From Sulfitobacter sp. (GTDB taxonomy: Bacteria > Pseudomonadota > Alphaproteobacteria > Rhodobacterales > Rhodobacteraceae), in the NCBI GenBank assembly GCA_017854855.1, contig JAFMGZ010000004.1:83087-147086 (forward strand): a stretch of DNA of 64,000 bases, in the 5' to 3' direction. This document shows, piece after piece, positions 27,079-34,836 of the stretch. The position numbers and the translations under genes are program-made. Below the pieces are notes generated by a model. That model was not told the origin of the DNA, did not search any database, and worked only from the letters and a program-made list of their open reading frames with translations. The first letter of the stretch is position 1. Each line of letters begins with the position of its first letter.

Positions 27079-28065
27079 ATGACACAGATGATGCGCGCAA
27101 TCGAGATCACCCAAGCGGGTGGTCCAGAGGTTTTGCAACTGGCAGAACGCCCCATACCAGAGCCTAAACATGGCCAAGTGGTCCTTAAGGTCGCCTATGC
27201 AGGGGTGAACAGGCCAGATGCCCTGCAGCGTGCCGGCATGTACGCGCCGCCGCCCACCGCCAGCGATCTGCCCGGTCTCGAGGCCTCTGGCGAAGTGGTC
27301 AGCATCGGCCCCGGCGTGGCCGGGTTGGCAGTTGGCGACCAGGTCTGTGCCTTGCTGCCGGGGGGCGGATATGCGGAATATGTGGCCACTGCTGCGGCCC
27401 ATTGCCTGCCGGTGCCCGAGGGTATGGGCCTGAAAGAGGCCGCTTGCCTGCCCGAAACCTTCTATACGGTCTGGTCCAACGTATTCATGCGCGGCGGGCT
27501 GAAAGCAGGAGAGCGGTTCTTGGTACATGGCGGATCGTCAGGGATTGGGACAACCGCAATCCAATTGGCGCATGCCTTTGGTGCGCGGGTCTTCGCAACG
27601 GCCGGAACAGACAGCAAATGTGCGGCCTGCGTCGATCTGGGGGCCGAAGCGGCGATAAACTACAGGGATAGTGATTTTGTCGATGTGATGCTGGCCGAAG
27701 GTGGTGCCGATCTGATCCTCGACATGGTCGGCGGGGATTACATCCCAAGAAACATCATGGCATTGGCCGAAGACGGCCGCTTGGTACAGATCGCTTTCTT
27801 GCAGGGCCCGAAAGTAGAGCTGAATTTTGCCACACTGATGACCCGGCGGTTGACCATGACCGGCTCAACCTTGCGACCCCAGAGCGATTTGGCCAAGTCG
27901 CGAATTGCCCAGGAGTTGCGCGACAATGTCTGGCCCCTGCTCGACAAGGGCCGCGTGGCCCCGGTGATGGACAGCGAGTACCTGCTGGAAAACGCTGCCG
28001 ATGCCCATACAAGAATGGAGAGTAGCGGCCATATCGGAAAAATAGTGCTTAAAGTAGGTGATTGA
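27079..28065 (+). CDS. NAD(P)H:quinone oxidoreductase, zeta-crystallin/PIG3 type
   Basis: A 328-residue zinc-free MDR-family reductase. It has the N-terminal GroES-like domain (LKVAYAGVNRPDALQRAGMYAPPP, GLEASGEVVSIGPGV) and the Rossmann domain with FLVHGGSSGIGTTAIQLAHAFGARV (the GGSSGIGT motif is typical of PIG3/quinone reductase). SGHIGKIVLKV is the usual end. It reduces quinones or enones with NADPH. It has its own upstream region, divergent from the acyl-CoA ligase. The next intrinsic terminator is about 220 bases downstream. Confidence 0.93.
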   Translation: MTQMMRAIEITQAGGPEVLQLAERPIPEPKHGQVVLKVAYAGVNRPDALQRAGMYAPPPTASDLPGLEASGEVVSIGPGVAGLAVGDQVCALLPGGGYAEYVATAAAHCLPVPEGMGLKEAACLPETFYTVWSNVFMRGGLKAGERFLVHGGSSGIGTTAIQLAHAFGARVFATAGTDSKCAACVDLGAEAAINYRDSDFVDVMLAEGGADLILDMVGGDYIPRNIMALAEDGRLVQIAFLQGPKVELNFATLMTRRLTMTGSTLRPQSDLAKSRIAQELRDNVWPLLDKGRVAPVMDSEYLLENAADAHTRMESSGHIGKIVLKVGD

Positions 28066-28170
28066 TCCGCTGGGCACCTAAATGTCTGCGACCCTGTCTC
28101 AATATCTCCGCAACTTGTTCCTGAAGGGCTGCAAAAACGGCTGTCACGCCCTATGCAGAGGTCGCACTTA

Positions 28171-28192
28171 GGTATTTAGGGCCAAAAAGAGA
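28171..28192 (+). repeat. Dispersed intergenic motif, copy C
   Basis: GGTATTTAGGGCCAAAAAGA plus two bases is identical to the core of the copy at 371-400. It lies in inverted orientation to the copy at 28306-28335, so the two could pair over about 20 bases in RNA. Confidence 0.65.
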
Positions 28193-28284
28193 AATCATTT
28201 GTTAACTAGAATCGGTGTCTTTTCACTCTACGGAACAGGCTGAGGAGCCGATGACCGTGCCAAGAAGAGAGCCTTTGCTTTCTG

Positions 28285-28316
28285 AAGAGAGGGGAGATCA
28301 AATCTCTCCTCTTTTT
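28285..28316 (+). terminator. Strong Rho-independent terminator, orphan
   Basis: An 11-bp stem runs from 28288 to 28312 (AGAGGGGAGAT with ATCTCTCCTCT, one G-T pair) around a 3-base loop, CAA, followed by T to 28316. It points in the plus direction, 220 bases after the quinone reductase gene, so it ends either a long 3' UTR or a separate small RNA. Confidence 0.8.
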
Positions 28317-28335
28317 GGCCTTAAATACCTTCCGC
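28306..28335 (-). repeat. Dispersed intergenic motif, copy D (inverted)
   Basis: The reverse complement of this stretch matches 371-400 with a single difference (AAGGCC for AGGGCC). Its T-rich end supplies the T run of the terminator that ends at 28316. Confidence 0.7.
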
Positions 28336-28363
28336 ATTGTCGGCCGGGTGGCGCAAGGCACGG

Positions 28364-29008
28364 CTAACGAAGGGGTGCAAACAAGGCATTCCTGAGTTTG
28401 CAGTCCTGGACCACATCCTGACCGCAGGGCACAGGGGTCAGCGTCTTTGACAAGCAAATGCGGGTTTCCTGGATCTGGTTGGCGGCGCAGGTGATCGTGA
28501 CGCCGTCGGGCTCCATGGTTGGGTTATCTTTCAAGAAGGCTTCTTCCACAACGGCGGCGGGCAGATTTACCTGGCGGTTCAGTTTTCGAAAGATCTGGGG
28601 CCGGACAACCTTGCCATAAGCTTCGCGAGACAGCGCGAAATAGGCTGCGGATGACAGGCCTGTGCAGGTGCCATGTTTCTTCCATTGATGCCAGGCCAAA
28701 CCACTTGTTCCCATGATGTCGGCCATGTCAGATGTCATTCGGCGGGAGGGGGGGCGATGTGCTGTCTGGCAAAAGGCCGGATAGCCGTTGTGATACTGCG
28801 GCCAGAGGCCGTGCAGGATCCAACCGTGCCCTTGTCCGGCGTCGCATTGGGGGGATCGGCGGGCGTCTCCTTCTCGCAGGCACCAGTTGGGAGACCAGCT
28901 GAGCGACAGGACATAATAGTCAAACTGCCCCGGTTGGTCTGCTTTGCTGCGCCCGGTTGTGATGAATGTGGCCAGCATAGCAATGAGGCAAAGGGCGATG
29001 ATACGCAT
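28364..29008 (-). CDS. Ribonuclease T2 family protein, secreted
   Basis: A 214-residue RNase T2. The N-terminal signal peptide (MRIIALCLIAMLATFITTGRS, cleaved near residue 23) implies periplasmic or secreted action. The two catalytic segments are present: CAS-1 as GHGWILHGLWPQ and CAS-2 as WHQWKKHGTCTG, each with its histidine, and paired cysteines for disulphides. The enzyme cleaves single-stranded RNA through 2',3'-cyclic phosphates, plausibly for scavenging nutrients. The cyclic-nucleotide phosphodiesterase gene at 34837 could act on its products. It is divergent from trcR. Confidence 0.93.
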   Translation of the reverse strand: MRIIALCLIAMLATFITTGRSKADQPGQFDYYVLSLSWSPNWCLREGDARRSPQCDAGQGHGWILHGLWPQYHNGYPAFCQTAHRPPSRRMTSDMADIMGTSGLAWHQWKKHGTCTGLSSAAYFALSREAYGKVVRPQIFRKLNRQVNLPAAVVEEAFLKDNPTMEPDGVTITCAANQIQETRICLSKTLTPVPCGQDVVQDCKLRNALFAPLR

Positions 29009-29136
29009 TGGGTCTTCCCTTATTTCGTCTGGCTTACTATATAGCCTGCAAGTTCCCCGACAATGGAAACCGTTTCGGTCCGCCGAGACAGCCTTTTCAG
29101 GCGACGGGAAAGTTGTGCTTTGAAGGAGAGACGATC

Positions 29137-29898
29137 ATGGCAAAACCAATTATGGCTAAGGCGACCGCTGTTTGGCTGGTTGACAATACGACCATCAGTT
29201 TCAAGCAGATTGCCGATTTCGTTGGCATGCATGAGCTGGAAGTACAGGGCATCGCGGATGGTGATGTGGCGCAGGGTGTCAAAGGTTTTGATCCCGTGGC
29301 GAACAACCAACTCACCCAGGAAGAGATCGATGCAGCACAGGCCAGTGTGACGCATAAACTGTCATTGAAATTCAATGCTGCGGCCCAGGGTGAAGAGAAA
29401 CGTCGGGGACCACGCTATACACCGTTGTCCAAGCGGCAGGACCGGCCGGCGTCCATCTTGTGGCTGGTAAAGTTCCATCCAGAGCTGACCGACGGTCAGA
29501 TCGGAAAGCTGGTGGGCACGACCAAGCCAACCATTCAGGCTATTCGGGAGCGGACTCATTGGAATATTTCCAATATTCAGCCCATTGATCCGGTGGCCCT
29601 GGGTTTGTGCAAACAATCCGAGCTGGATGCCGCTGTGCAGAAAGCCGCGGCCAAGAAGGCAGCGGCGGGTGAGGTCATGACCGATGACGAGCGTCGAAAA
29701 CTGGTCAGCACAGAGCAAAGCCTTGAGATGACTGCGGAGCCGAAGATCCCAACCGCGATTGAAGGGCTGGAGACATTCACCCTGTCGGGTGACGACCATG
29801 ATGATCCGCGCGATACCAGCGACTATTCGGATGCGGACAGCTTCTTTTCGCTACCCGGTGACAGTGACGATGAGGATGAGGACGAGCGGTCTTCGTGA
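29137..29898 (+). CDS. trcR: Cell cycle transcriptional regulator TrcR (DUF1013)
   Basis: A 253-residue DUF1013 protein. It starts MAKPIMAKATAVWLVDNTTISFKQIADFVGMHELEVQGI and has a second helix-turn-helix-like segment in the middle (LTDGQIGKLVGTTKPTIQAIRERTHWN). The family is confined mostly to alphaproteobacteria; TrcR of Caulobacter binds RNA polymerase and DNA in cell-cycle control. The tail after about residue 215 is very acidic (runs of D and E), which could mimic nucleic acid. GAAGGAG upstream supports ATG 29137. A clear terminator follows. Confidence 0.92.
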   Translation: MAKPIMAKATAVWLVDNTTISFKQIADFVGMHELEVQGIADGDVAQGVKGFDPVANNQLTQEEIDAAQASVTHKLSLKFNAAAQGEEKRRGPRYTPLSKRQDRPASILWLVKFHPELTDGQIGKLVGTTKPTIQAIRERTHWNISNIQPIDPVALGLCKQSELDAAVQKAAAKKAAAGEVMTDDERRKLVSTEQSLEMTAEPKIPTAIEGLETFTLSGDDHDDPRDTSDYSDADSFFSLPGDSDDEDEDERSS

Positions 29899-30366
29899 TC
29901 TTTGTCTAAGATGTACTGAAACACTTGCGTGTTTCCATTAGGGGCGCATCGGTTTCACGATGCGCCCCTTTTTGCGAAACATGGTGGCAGGTAGGGGCGA
30001 GGCCGGGCGATGAAGGGTTTCATGGGGACCGAAAGGTTTTTCTGAAGGTGCATTCTTGGCATTGTCCAGTGCGCTGGTCTGTTCTTCTTGCTGGACCTTG
30101 GGTGGTCAGTGCTGATAGCATTGTAATTCGGGATCATATCGTGGGCCTTTTGGGAGGCACAGAAGAGAGATGGTTCTGAGAACAACGCGCCTTGCCGGCT
30201 TTGGCTGTTGAAGCTGCTGGGGGGCAAAAAGTTTCCGCCGCTGGATGGTTCCGTTTTTCGGTAAACGTCGCGTCGGGTTAGGCCGTCTGCTTTGGGAGGG
30301 GCAGGCGGCCGCATTGTTTAATACGGCCTGAATAATTATTAAGTTATTGATATTCGGCTTTTTCGA
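29899..30366. other. Gene-poor region between trcR and recR
   Basis: About 470 bases with a terminator at the left end (29940-29972) and a short inverted repeat GGCCGCATT/AATACGGCC (30308-30329) at the right end. Open frames here (for example 29955-30314, minus) have poor codon character and no recognisable similarity. The stretch is slightly less G+C-rich than its surroundings. I see no RNA gene. Confidence 0.5.
29940..29972 (+). terminator. Terminator after trcR
   Basis: AGGGGCGCATCG pairs with CGATGCGCCCCT around GTTTCA, followed by five T. It starts 42 bases after the trcR stop. Confidence 0.9.
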
Positions 30367-30960
30367 TCACACGGATTTGCGGGCGCGCATGGCTGCTGTG
30401 ATCGTGCCGTCATCAAGGTAATCCAGCTCTCCGCCGATCGGCACGCCTTGGGCGAGCGACGTAAGGCTGACCTGACCGTCAAGCTGATCGGCAATGTAAT
30501 GGGCGGTGGTCTGACCATCGATCGTGGCATTCAGGGCGAGAATCACTTCTGAAATATTTTCTGTCGCGACCCGGTCAATCAGCCGGGGAATGCGCAGCTC
30601 TTGCGGGCCGATGGCGTCGAGTGCCGATAATGTGCCCCCCAGAACGTGATACCGGCCTTTGAAAACGCCGGAGCGTTCCATCGCCCAGAGGTCTGCGACA
30701 TCTTCGACAACGCAGAGTTCGCCATTTGCGCGCTTTTCAGACGCGCAGATGTCACAGATGTCGGAGGTTCCGACATTGCCGCAGTTCAGGCATTCCCGGG
30801 CGGTGGCGGCCACGGTTTGCATCAGGTCTGCAAGCGGTGTGAGCAGCAAGGCGCGTTTGCGGATCAGGTGCAGCACGGCACGGCGGGCTGAGCGAGGGCC
30901 CAGCCCGGGCAATTTTGCCATCATCTCAATGAGGGCGTCGATTTCTTTGGTTGAACTCAA
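30367..30960 (-). CDS. recR: Recombination protein RecR
   Basis: A 197-residue RecR. The N-terminal helix-hairpin-helix is [21 protein letters not shown], the C4 zinc finger is [16 protein letters not shown], the Toprim domain begins [14 protein letters not shown], and the Walker-like end is [16 protein letters not shown]. With RecF and RecO it loads RecA at gaps. It is last in the dnaX-ybaB-recR run, a very common operon. Confidence 0.97.
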   Translation of the reverse strand: MSSTKEIDALIEMMAKLPGLGPRSARRAVLHLIRKRALLLTPLADLMQTVAATARECLNCGNVGTSDICDICASEKRANGELCVVEDVADLWAMERSGVFKGRYHVLGGTLSALDAIGPQELRIPRLIDRVATENISEVILALNATIDGQTTAHYIADQLDGQVSLTSLAQGVPIGGELDYLDDGTITAAMRARKSV

Positions 30961-31022
30961 GCGGGAGCACCTGTTTTGAGGGCGGGTTTGAGTTTATTGG
31001 CAAGATGAAGCCGGATGTTGGC

Positions 31023-31367
31023 CTAGAATGGCAGCTTCATGTCCGCAGGCAGGCCCATGCCCTCGGTCAGTTTTGCCATTTCTTGCTGGGCGCGCTCTGT
31101 TGCCTTGGATTGGGCATCCTTGATTGCGGCCAGGATCAGGTCTTCGACGACTTCTTTTTCATCGCCGTTGAAGATGGAAGGGTCGATGTCGAGTGTTTTG
31201 AGTTCGCCTTTTGCGGTGCAGGTCGCTTTGACCAAGCCGGCGCCGCTGACGCCTTCGACGATGATATTGTGCATGTCATCCTGCAGTTGGGCCATTTTGC
31301 CCTGCATCTCCTGCGCTTTTTTCATCATGCCGGCCATGTCGCCAAGCGCACCTAGTCCTTTGAGCAT
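31023..31367 (-). CDS. ybaB: YbaB/EbfC family nucleoid-associated protein
   Basis: A 114-residue protein with the family core MMKKAQEMQGKMAQLQDDM and VEGVSGAGLVKATCTAKGELKTLDIDPSIF. It forms tweezer-shaped dimers that bind DNA. It lies between dnaX (51 bases upstream) and recR (62 bases downstream), as in many bacteria, and has an AGGAGAG ribosome binding site. Confidence 0.95.
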   Translation of the reverse strand: MLKGLGALGDMAGMMKKAQEMQGKMAQLQDDMHNIIVEGVSGAGLVKATCTAKGELKTLDIDPSIFNGDEKEVVEDLILAAIKDAQSKATERAQQEMAKLTEGMGLPADMKLPF

Positions 31368-31418
31368 CGCTCTCTCCTGTGTTCATTTGATCTAATATGT
31401 GGGTGGTTCGGGGTGGGA

Positions 31419-33164
31419 TCAACCGTCTTCGAAGGGGTCCCATTCGTCTTCGACTTCTGGAAGCGCCTCTGAAACGGCAGCGGCGGCAATCTGTTCGGGT
31501 GTGCGGATGGCTGTGATCCGGGCTTTTGGGAATTTGGCCAGGACGGCTTGCATGAGGGGATGTGCTTCGGCCTTGGCGCGCAGATCCAACTCTTTGGCGT
31601 CGCGCAGTTCGGCGATTGTTTTGCCGCCGCCATCGTTGACGATAGTGACAGCCCAGCGGTTGCCAGTCCATTGCTGTAGCTTTGCCCCTAGGCGTTGGGC
31701 CAGATCGCGGGGAGCGTTTTGTGTCGGGACAAATTCCACGCGGCCGGGTTGGTAGGCGGCAAGGCGCAGGGTTGTTTCGACTTCGACCAGCAGTTTGACG
31801 TCGCGGTTGGCGCGGATCAATTCGACCACATGTTCGAAGGATGCAAAGCGGGCAAGGGCCGCGTCCGGATCCTGTGCCAATGCGGTTGCCTGGCCTGATG
31901 CTGTCGGATTGGAGGCCATGCGCGTCTGCGCCTGCTGGACGGCATGTGCACCGCCCGAGGGGCCGCCCCCACCGCCCACCGGGCCGGATGTGGCGGCTGG
32001 TGGAGTGGTGTTGTGCAGTTTGCGCACCAGTTCTTCGGGGCTGGGCAGGTCGGCCACATGGGTCAGGCGGATGATTGCCATTTCTGCCGCCATCATGGCG
32101 TTGGGGGCGGCTGCAACTTCGTCGAGCGCCTTGAGCAGCATCTGCCACAGGCGTGTCAGCACGCGCATCGGCAGGTCATTTGCCATTTGTGTGCCGCGGC
32201 TGCGTTCCTCGGGCGAGATTGTGGGGTCTTCGGCCGCGTCAGGCGTGATTTTCACCACGGATACCCAATGGGTGATTTCCGCCAGATCGCGCAGCACCGC
32301 CATCGGATCTGCGCCATCGGCATATTGGGCGGAGAATTCTGACAATGCACCGGCGGCGTCCCCGCGCAGGATCATATCGAACAGATCCAGGACCCGGCCC
32401 CTGTCAGCCAGCCCCAGCATGGCGCGCACCTGATCGGCGGTGGTTTCACCGGCACCATGGCTGATGGCCTGATCCAGCAGGGATGTGGCATCACGGGCCG
32501 AGCCTTCGGCGGCGCGGGTGATGAGGGCCAGCGCATCGTCGGCAATCTGGGCACCTTCGGATGTGGCGATTTTGCGCATCAAGGCGATCATCACCTCGGG
32601 TTCAATCCTGCGCAGATCGAAACGCTGGCATCTGGACAGGACGGTCACCGGCACCTTGCGGATTTCTGTGGTGGCAAAGATGAACTTGACGTGTTCCGGG
32701 GGTTCTTCCAACGTCTTTAGAAGGGCGTTGAAGGCTCCGGTGGACAGCATGTGCACCTCGTCGATGATATAGACTTTGTAGCGGGCAGAGGCCGCGCGAT
32801 AATGCACCGAATCGATGATTTCGCGGATGTTGGCGACGCCTGTGTTTGAGGCGGCGTCCATTTCCATTACGTCCACATGGCGGCCTTCCATGATGGCCAC
32901 GCAATGTTCGCAGGTGCCACAGGGTTCGGTGGTAGGGCCGCCACTGCCGTCTGGGCCTATGCAATTCATGCCTTTGGCGATGATCCGGGCCGTCGTGGTC
33001 TTGCCGGTGCCGCGAATGCCGGTCATGACAAAGGCCTGTGCGATCCTGTCTGCCTCAAAGGCATTTTTCAGGGTGCGCACCATCGCATCCTGCCCGACCA
33101 GATCGGCAAAGGTTTCTGGCCGGTATTTGCGGGCCAATACGCGGTAGGCGGATGTGTCGGACAT
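31419..33164 (-). CDS. dnaX: DNA polymerase III subunits gamma and tau
   Basis: A 581-residue clamp-loader ATPase. Walker A is GIRGTGKTTTARIIAKGMNC, the zinc-binding cysteines are in CIGPDG...CGTCEHC, Walker B is VYIIDEVHMLS, and the arginine-finger SRC motif is VLSRCQRFDLR. Domain III is about 230-350. A low-complexity Gly/Pro/Gln linker (about 370-410) leads to a C-terminal tau-like domain. I saw no A-rich slippery site for a frameshift, so only the long form may be made. It leads the ybaB-recR operon. Confidence 0.96.
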   Translation of the reverse strand: MSDTSAYRVLARKYRPETFADLVGQDAMVRTLKNAFEADRIAQAFVMTGIRGTGKTTTARIIAKGMNCIGPDGSGGPTTEPCGTCEHCVAIMEGRHVDVMEMDAASNTGVANIREIIDSVHYRAASARYKVYIIDEVHMLSTGAFNALLKTLEEPPEHVKFIFATTEIRKVPVTVLSRCQRFDLRRIEPEVMIALMRKIATSEGAQIADDALALITRAAEGSARDATSLLDQAISHGAGETTADQVRAMLGLADRGRVLDLFDMILRGDAAGALSEFSAQYADGADPMAVLRDLAEITHWVSVVKITPDAAEDPTISPEERSRGTQMANDLPMRVLTRLWQMLLKALDEVAAAPNAMMAAEMAIIRLTHVADLPSPEELVRKLHNTTPPAATSGPVGGGGGPSGGAHAVQQAQTRMASNPTASGQATALAQDPDAALARFASFEHVVELIRANRDVKLLVEVETTLRLAAYQPGRVEFVPTQNAPRDLAQRLGAKLQQWTGNRWAVTIVNDGGGKTIAELRDAKELDLRAKAEAHPLMQAVLAKFPKARITAIRTPEQIAAAAVSEALPEVEDEWDPFEDG

Positions 33165-33432
33165 GAAGGCTCCAGCGGAGGATTCGGATCAGAGGCCCAA
33201 GGTAGGCTCTGGCGCGGGGCGCGTAAACCGTAAGAGCGTTTTCGAAAGCACTCTGACCCTGTCATCGTGGTCTGAAATGAGAGATTTCAATGCGTGAGCG
33301 ATGTGAGATGTAGCAGGTCACCCGAGAAATGCGTTGGACGTTCCCGGTGGATCATCTGCGCGGGCGTTTGCGCTATTGTGTGTTTTGCCGCTTGGCCTGA
33401 CAATGCGGGCAAACGAGAATGGAGGGCGCGGA

Positions 33433-34278
33433 ATGCGGCTTAAGGGGATCAGACGGAGCCAGAATGTCGAACAGCGCGGCGGCAGTGGCAGGCGCGGCGG
33501 CGGGAAGGCCGGTGGTTTGGGCGTTGGGGCCTTGTTGGTCGTGCTTGCGGTGGGGTATTTCACGGGCATTGACGTGACGCCGCTGTTGCAGGGCGGTGGC
33601 GCGGGCCAGAGCCAGCAGAGCGCACCGGCGTCCCAGACGGATGGTGCCGCCATGCAATTCTCAGCGCAGGTCTTGGCCACCACCGAGGATGTCTGGGGTA
33701 AAGTGTTCCAGGAACAATTGGGCCGCACTTATGTGCCGCCTGTATTAGTTGTCTTTAACGGGACCACGCAAAGCCCCTGTGGCGGTGCCTCTGGGGCCAG
33801 TGGGCCGTTTTACTGTCCGGCGGACAGCAAGGCCTATCTGGACACAGGTTTCTTTGACATGCTGAGCCAGCAGATGGGTGCGGGCGGTGATTTTGCCGCA
33901 GCATATGTGATCGCGCATGAGGTGGCGCATCATGTGCAAAATGAGCTTGGCATCCTGCCCAAGGTCAACGCAGCCCGGCAGCGTGCCACCGAGGCAGAGG
34001 CCAATGCGCTGACCGTGCGGCTGGAGTTGATGGCAGATTGTCTGTCAGGTGTCTGGGCCCGAAATGTCAAAGGTTTGATGGAGCGGGGCGATCTGCAAGA
34101 GGCGCTGAATGCCGCGCGCAAGATCGGTGATGATTATTTGCAAAGTCGCGCAGGCCGTGTGCCGCAGCCCCATACCTTTACCCATGGCACATCAGAGCAG
34201 CGTGCGGGCTGGTTTGCACGCGGGTATGAGACCGGTGCCGTCGGGCAATGCGATACTTTTGCGGCTCAGAAGATATGA
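33433..34278 (+). CDS. Neutral zinc metallopeptidase (YpfJ/KPN_02809 family)
   Basis: A 281-residue protein starting MRLKGIRRSQNVEQRGG, the family's signature N-terminus. A Gly/Arg-rich stretch is followed by a single membrane span (about 34-52, GVGALLVVLAVGYFTGI). The zinc site is HEVAHHVQN in AYVIAHEVAHH, with the downstream RLELMADCLSGVWA segment. Substrates are not known. ATG 33433 with a GGAGGG site is preferred to the longer open frame. The next gene overlaps it by four bases (ATGA). Confidence 0.9.
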   Translation: MRLKGIRRSQNVEQRGGSGRRGGGKAGGLGVGALLVVLAVGYFTGIDVTPLLQGGGAGQSQQSAPASQTDGAAMQFSAQVLATTEDVWGKVFQEQLGRTYVPPVLVVFNGTTQSPCGGASGASGPFYCPADSKAYLDTGFFDMLSQQMGAGGDFAAAYVIAHEVAHHVQNELGILPKVNAARQRATEAEANALTVRLELMADCLSGVWARNVKGLMERGDLQEALNAARKIGDDYLQSRAGRVPQPHTFTHGTSEQRAGWFARGYETGAVGQCDTFAAQKI

Positions 34279-34625
34279 GCGAATATGAGCGCAAATTCGA
34301 GGCGGCGCTGAACGAATTGCAGGCCACGGAAATGTGGGCCAGCAATTATGCGCCGCCGGTTTTGATGGTTTTGCGCAAAGCCGGGATAAAGGTACCGCCG
34401 CCCCATTATCTGGGCTTTGGCAAGGTCATTGTCTGCTACGGCGTGTTTTTTGCGGCCGCTTGGGGGGTGGCGATGTGGTTTTTCAAATGGCAGGCCGAAG
34501 GATTTGCCGTTTCTGCGGCGATTGGTGCATCCGTGATGGCGGGGGCCATTTTTGGATGTGCCATGGCCGCGATCTATGCCCGCGCGCGGCGGCGCTGGAA
34601 GCTGAGCAAATGGGAAGATCTGTGA
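34275..34625 (+). CDS. DUF6404-like membrane protein
   Basis: A 116-residue protein whose start overlaps the metallopeptidase stop (ATGA), so it is translationally coupled. The N-terminal part (EYERKFEAALNELQATEMWASNYAPPVLMVLRKAGIKVPPPHY) and the two membrane spans (about 54-73 and 80-104) agree with DUF6404 as I remember it. No function is known. Pairing with the peptidase may mean joint membrane work, but that is a guess. Confidence 0.7.
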   Translation: MSEYERKFEAALNELQATEMWASNYAPPVLMVLRKAGIKVPPPHYLGFGKVIVCYGVFFAAAWGVAMWFFKWQAEGFAVSAAIGASVMAGAIFGCAMAAIYARARRRWKLSKWEDL

Positions 34626-34704
34626 CCGCAGCACCCTGATGGCACCGTGCGACCGTCATCTTGTCTGGAAAAGGATGCACCCGCCAAAGGCCCCGGTGCC
34701 AAGG

Positions 34705-34799
34705 TGAGAGATTGATAACGACCCAAGCGGGACTCGTTACGGCTGCTTCCTTCCGGATCTGACCGGGTTGGCGAGGCGCCTGCCCGCACCAACCTCTCA
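34705..34799 (-). ncRNA. ffs: Signal recognition particle RNA (4.5S, small bacterial type)
   Basis: On the minus strand this reads as a long hairpin closed by TGAGAG...CTCTCA. The apical Ffh-binding domain contains the conserved GGTCAGATCCGGAAGGAAGC with GCAGCC after it, the SRP RNA hallmark. The length of about 95 bases agrees with the 4.5S type. It lies upstream of dnaX in the same direction, with two opposite-strand genes between; ffs near dnaX is common in proteobacteria. Confidence 0.93.
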
Positions 34800-34836
34800 A
34801 CGCGCATATAGGACGACTGTGATCAAAGCGCAAGCA

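Larger units (their letters stand above)
28066..28363. other. Intergenic region with repeats and an orphan terminator
   Basis: About 298 bases with no protein gene. It holds the dispersed motif in direct form at 28171-28192, the fragment GTGCCAAGAAGAGAG at 28258-28272 (similar to bases just upstream of dgcA), a strong plus-strand terminator at 28285-28316, and the motif in inverted form at 28306-28335. The interval 28200-28316 is a candidate small RNA. Promoter elements are only vaguely visible (TAGAAT at 28207-28212). Confidence 0.5.

Noticed and set aside
30214..30235. GGGGGGCAAAAAGTTTCC as another copy of the dispersed motif
   Set aside because: Only the GGGCAAAAAG part agrees; the TATTTAG half is missing.
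29955..30314. A 119-codon minus-strand frame between trcR and recR
   Set aside because: Pro/Ser/Arg-rich composition, no ribosome binding site of note, no recognised family, and it overlaps the trcR terminator.
31419..33164. Programmed frameshift in dnaX
   Set aside because: No A-run slippery heptamer was seen at the expected position after domain III.
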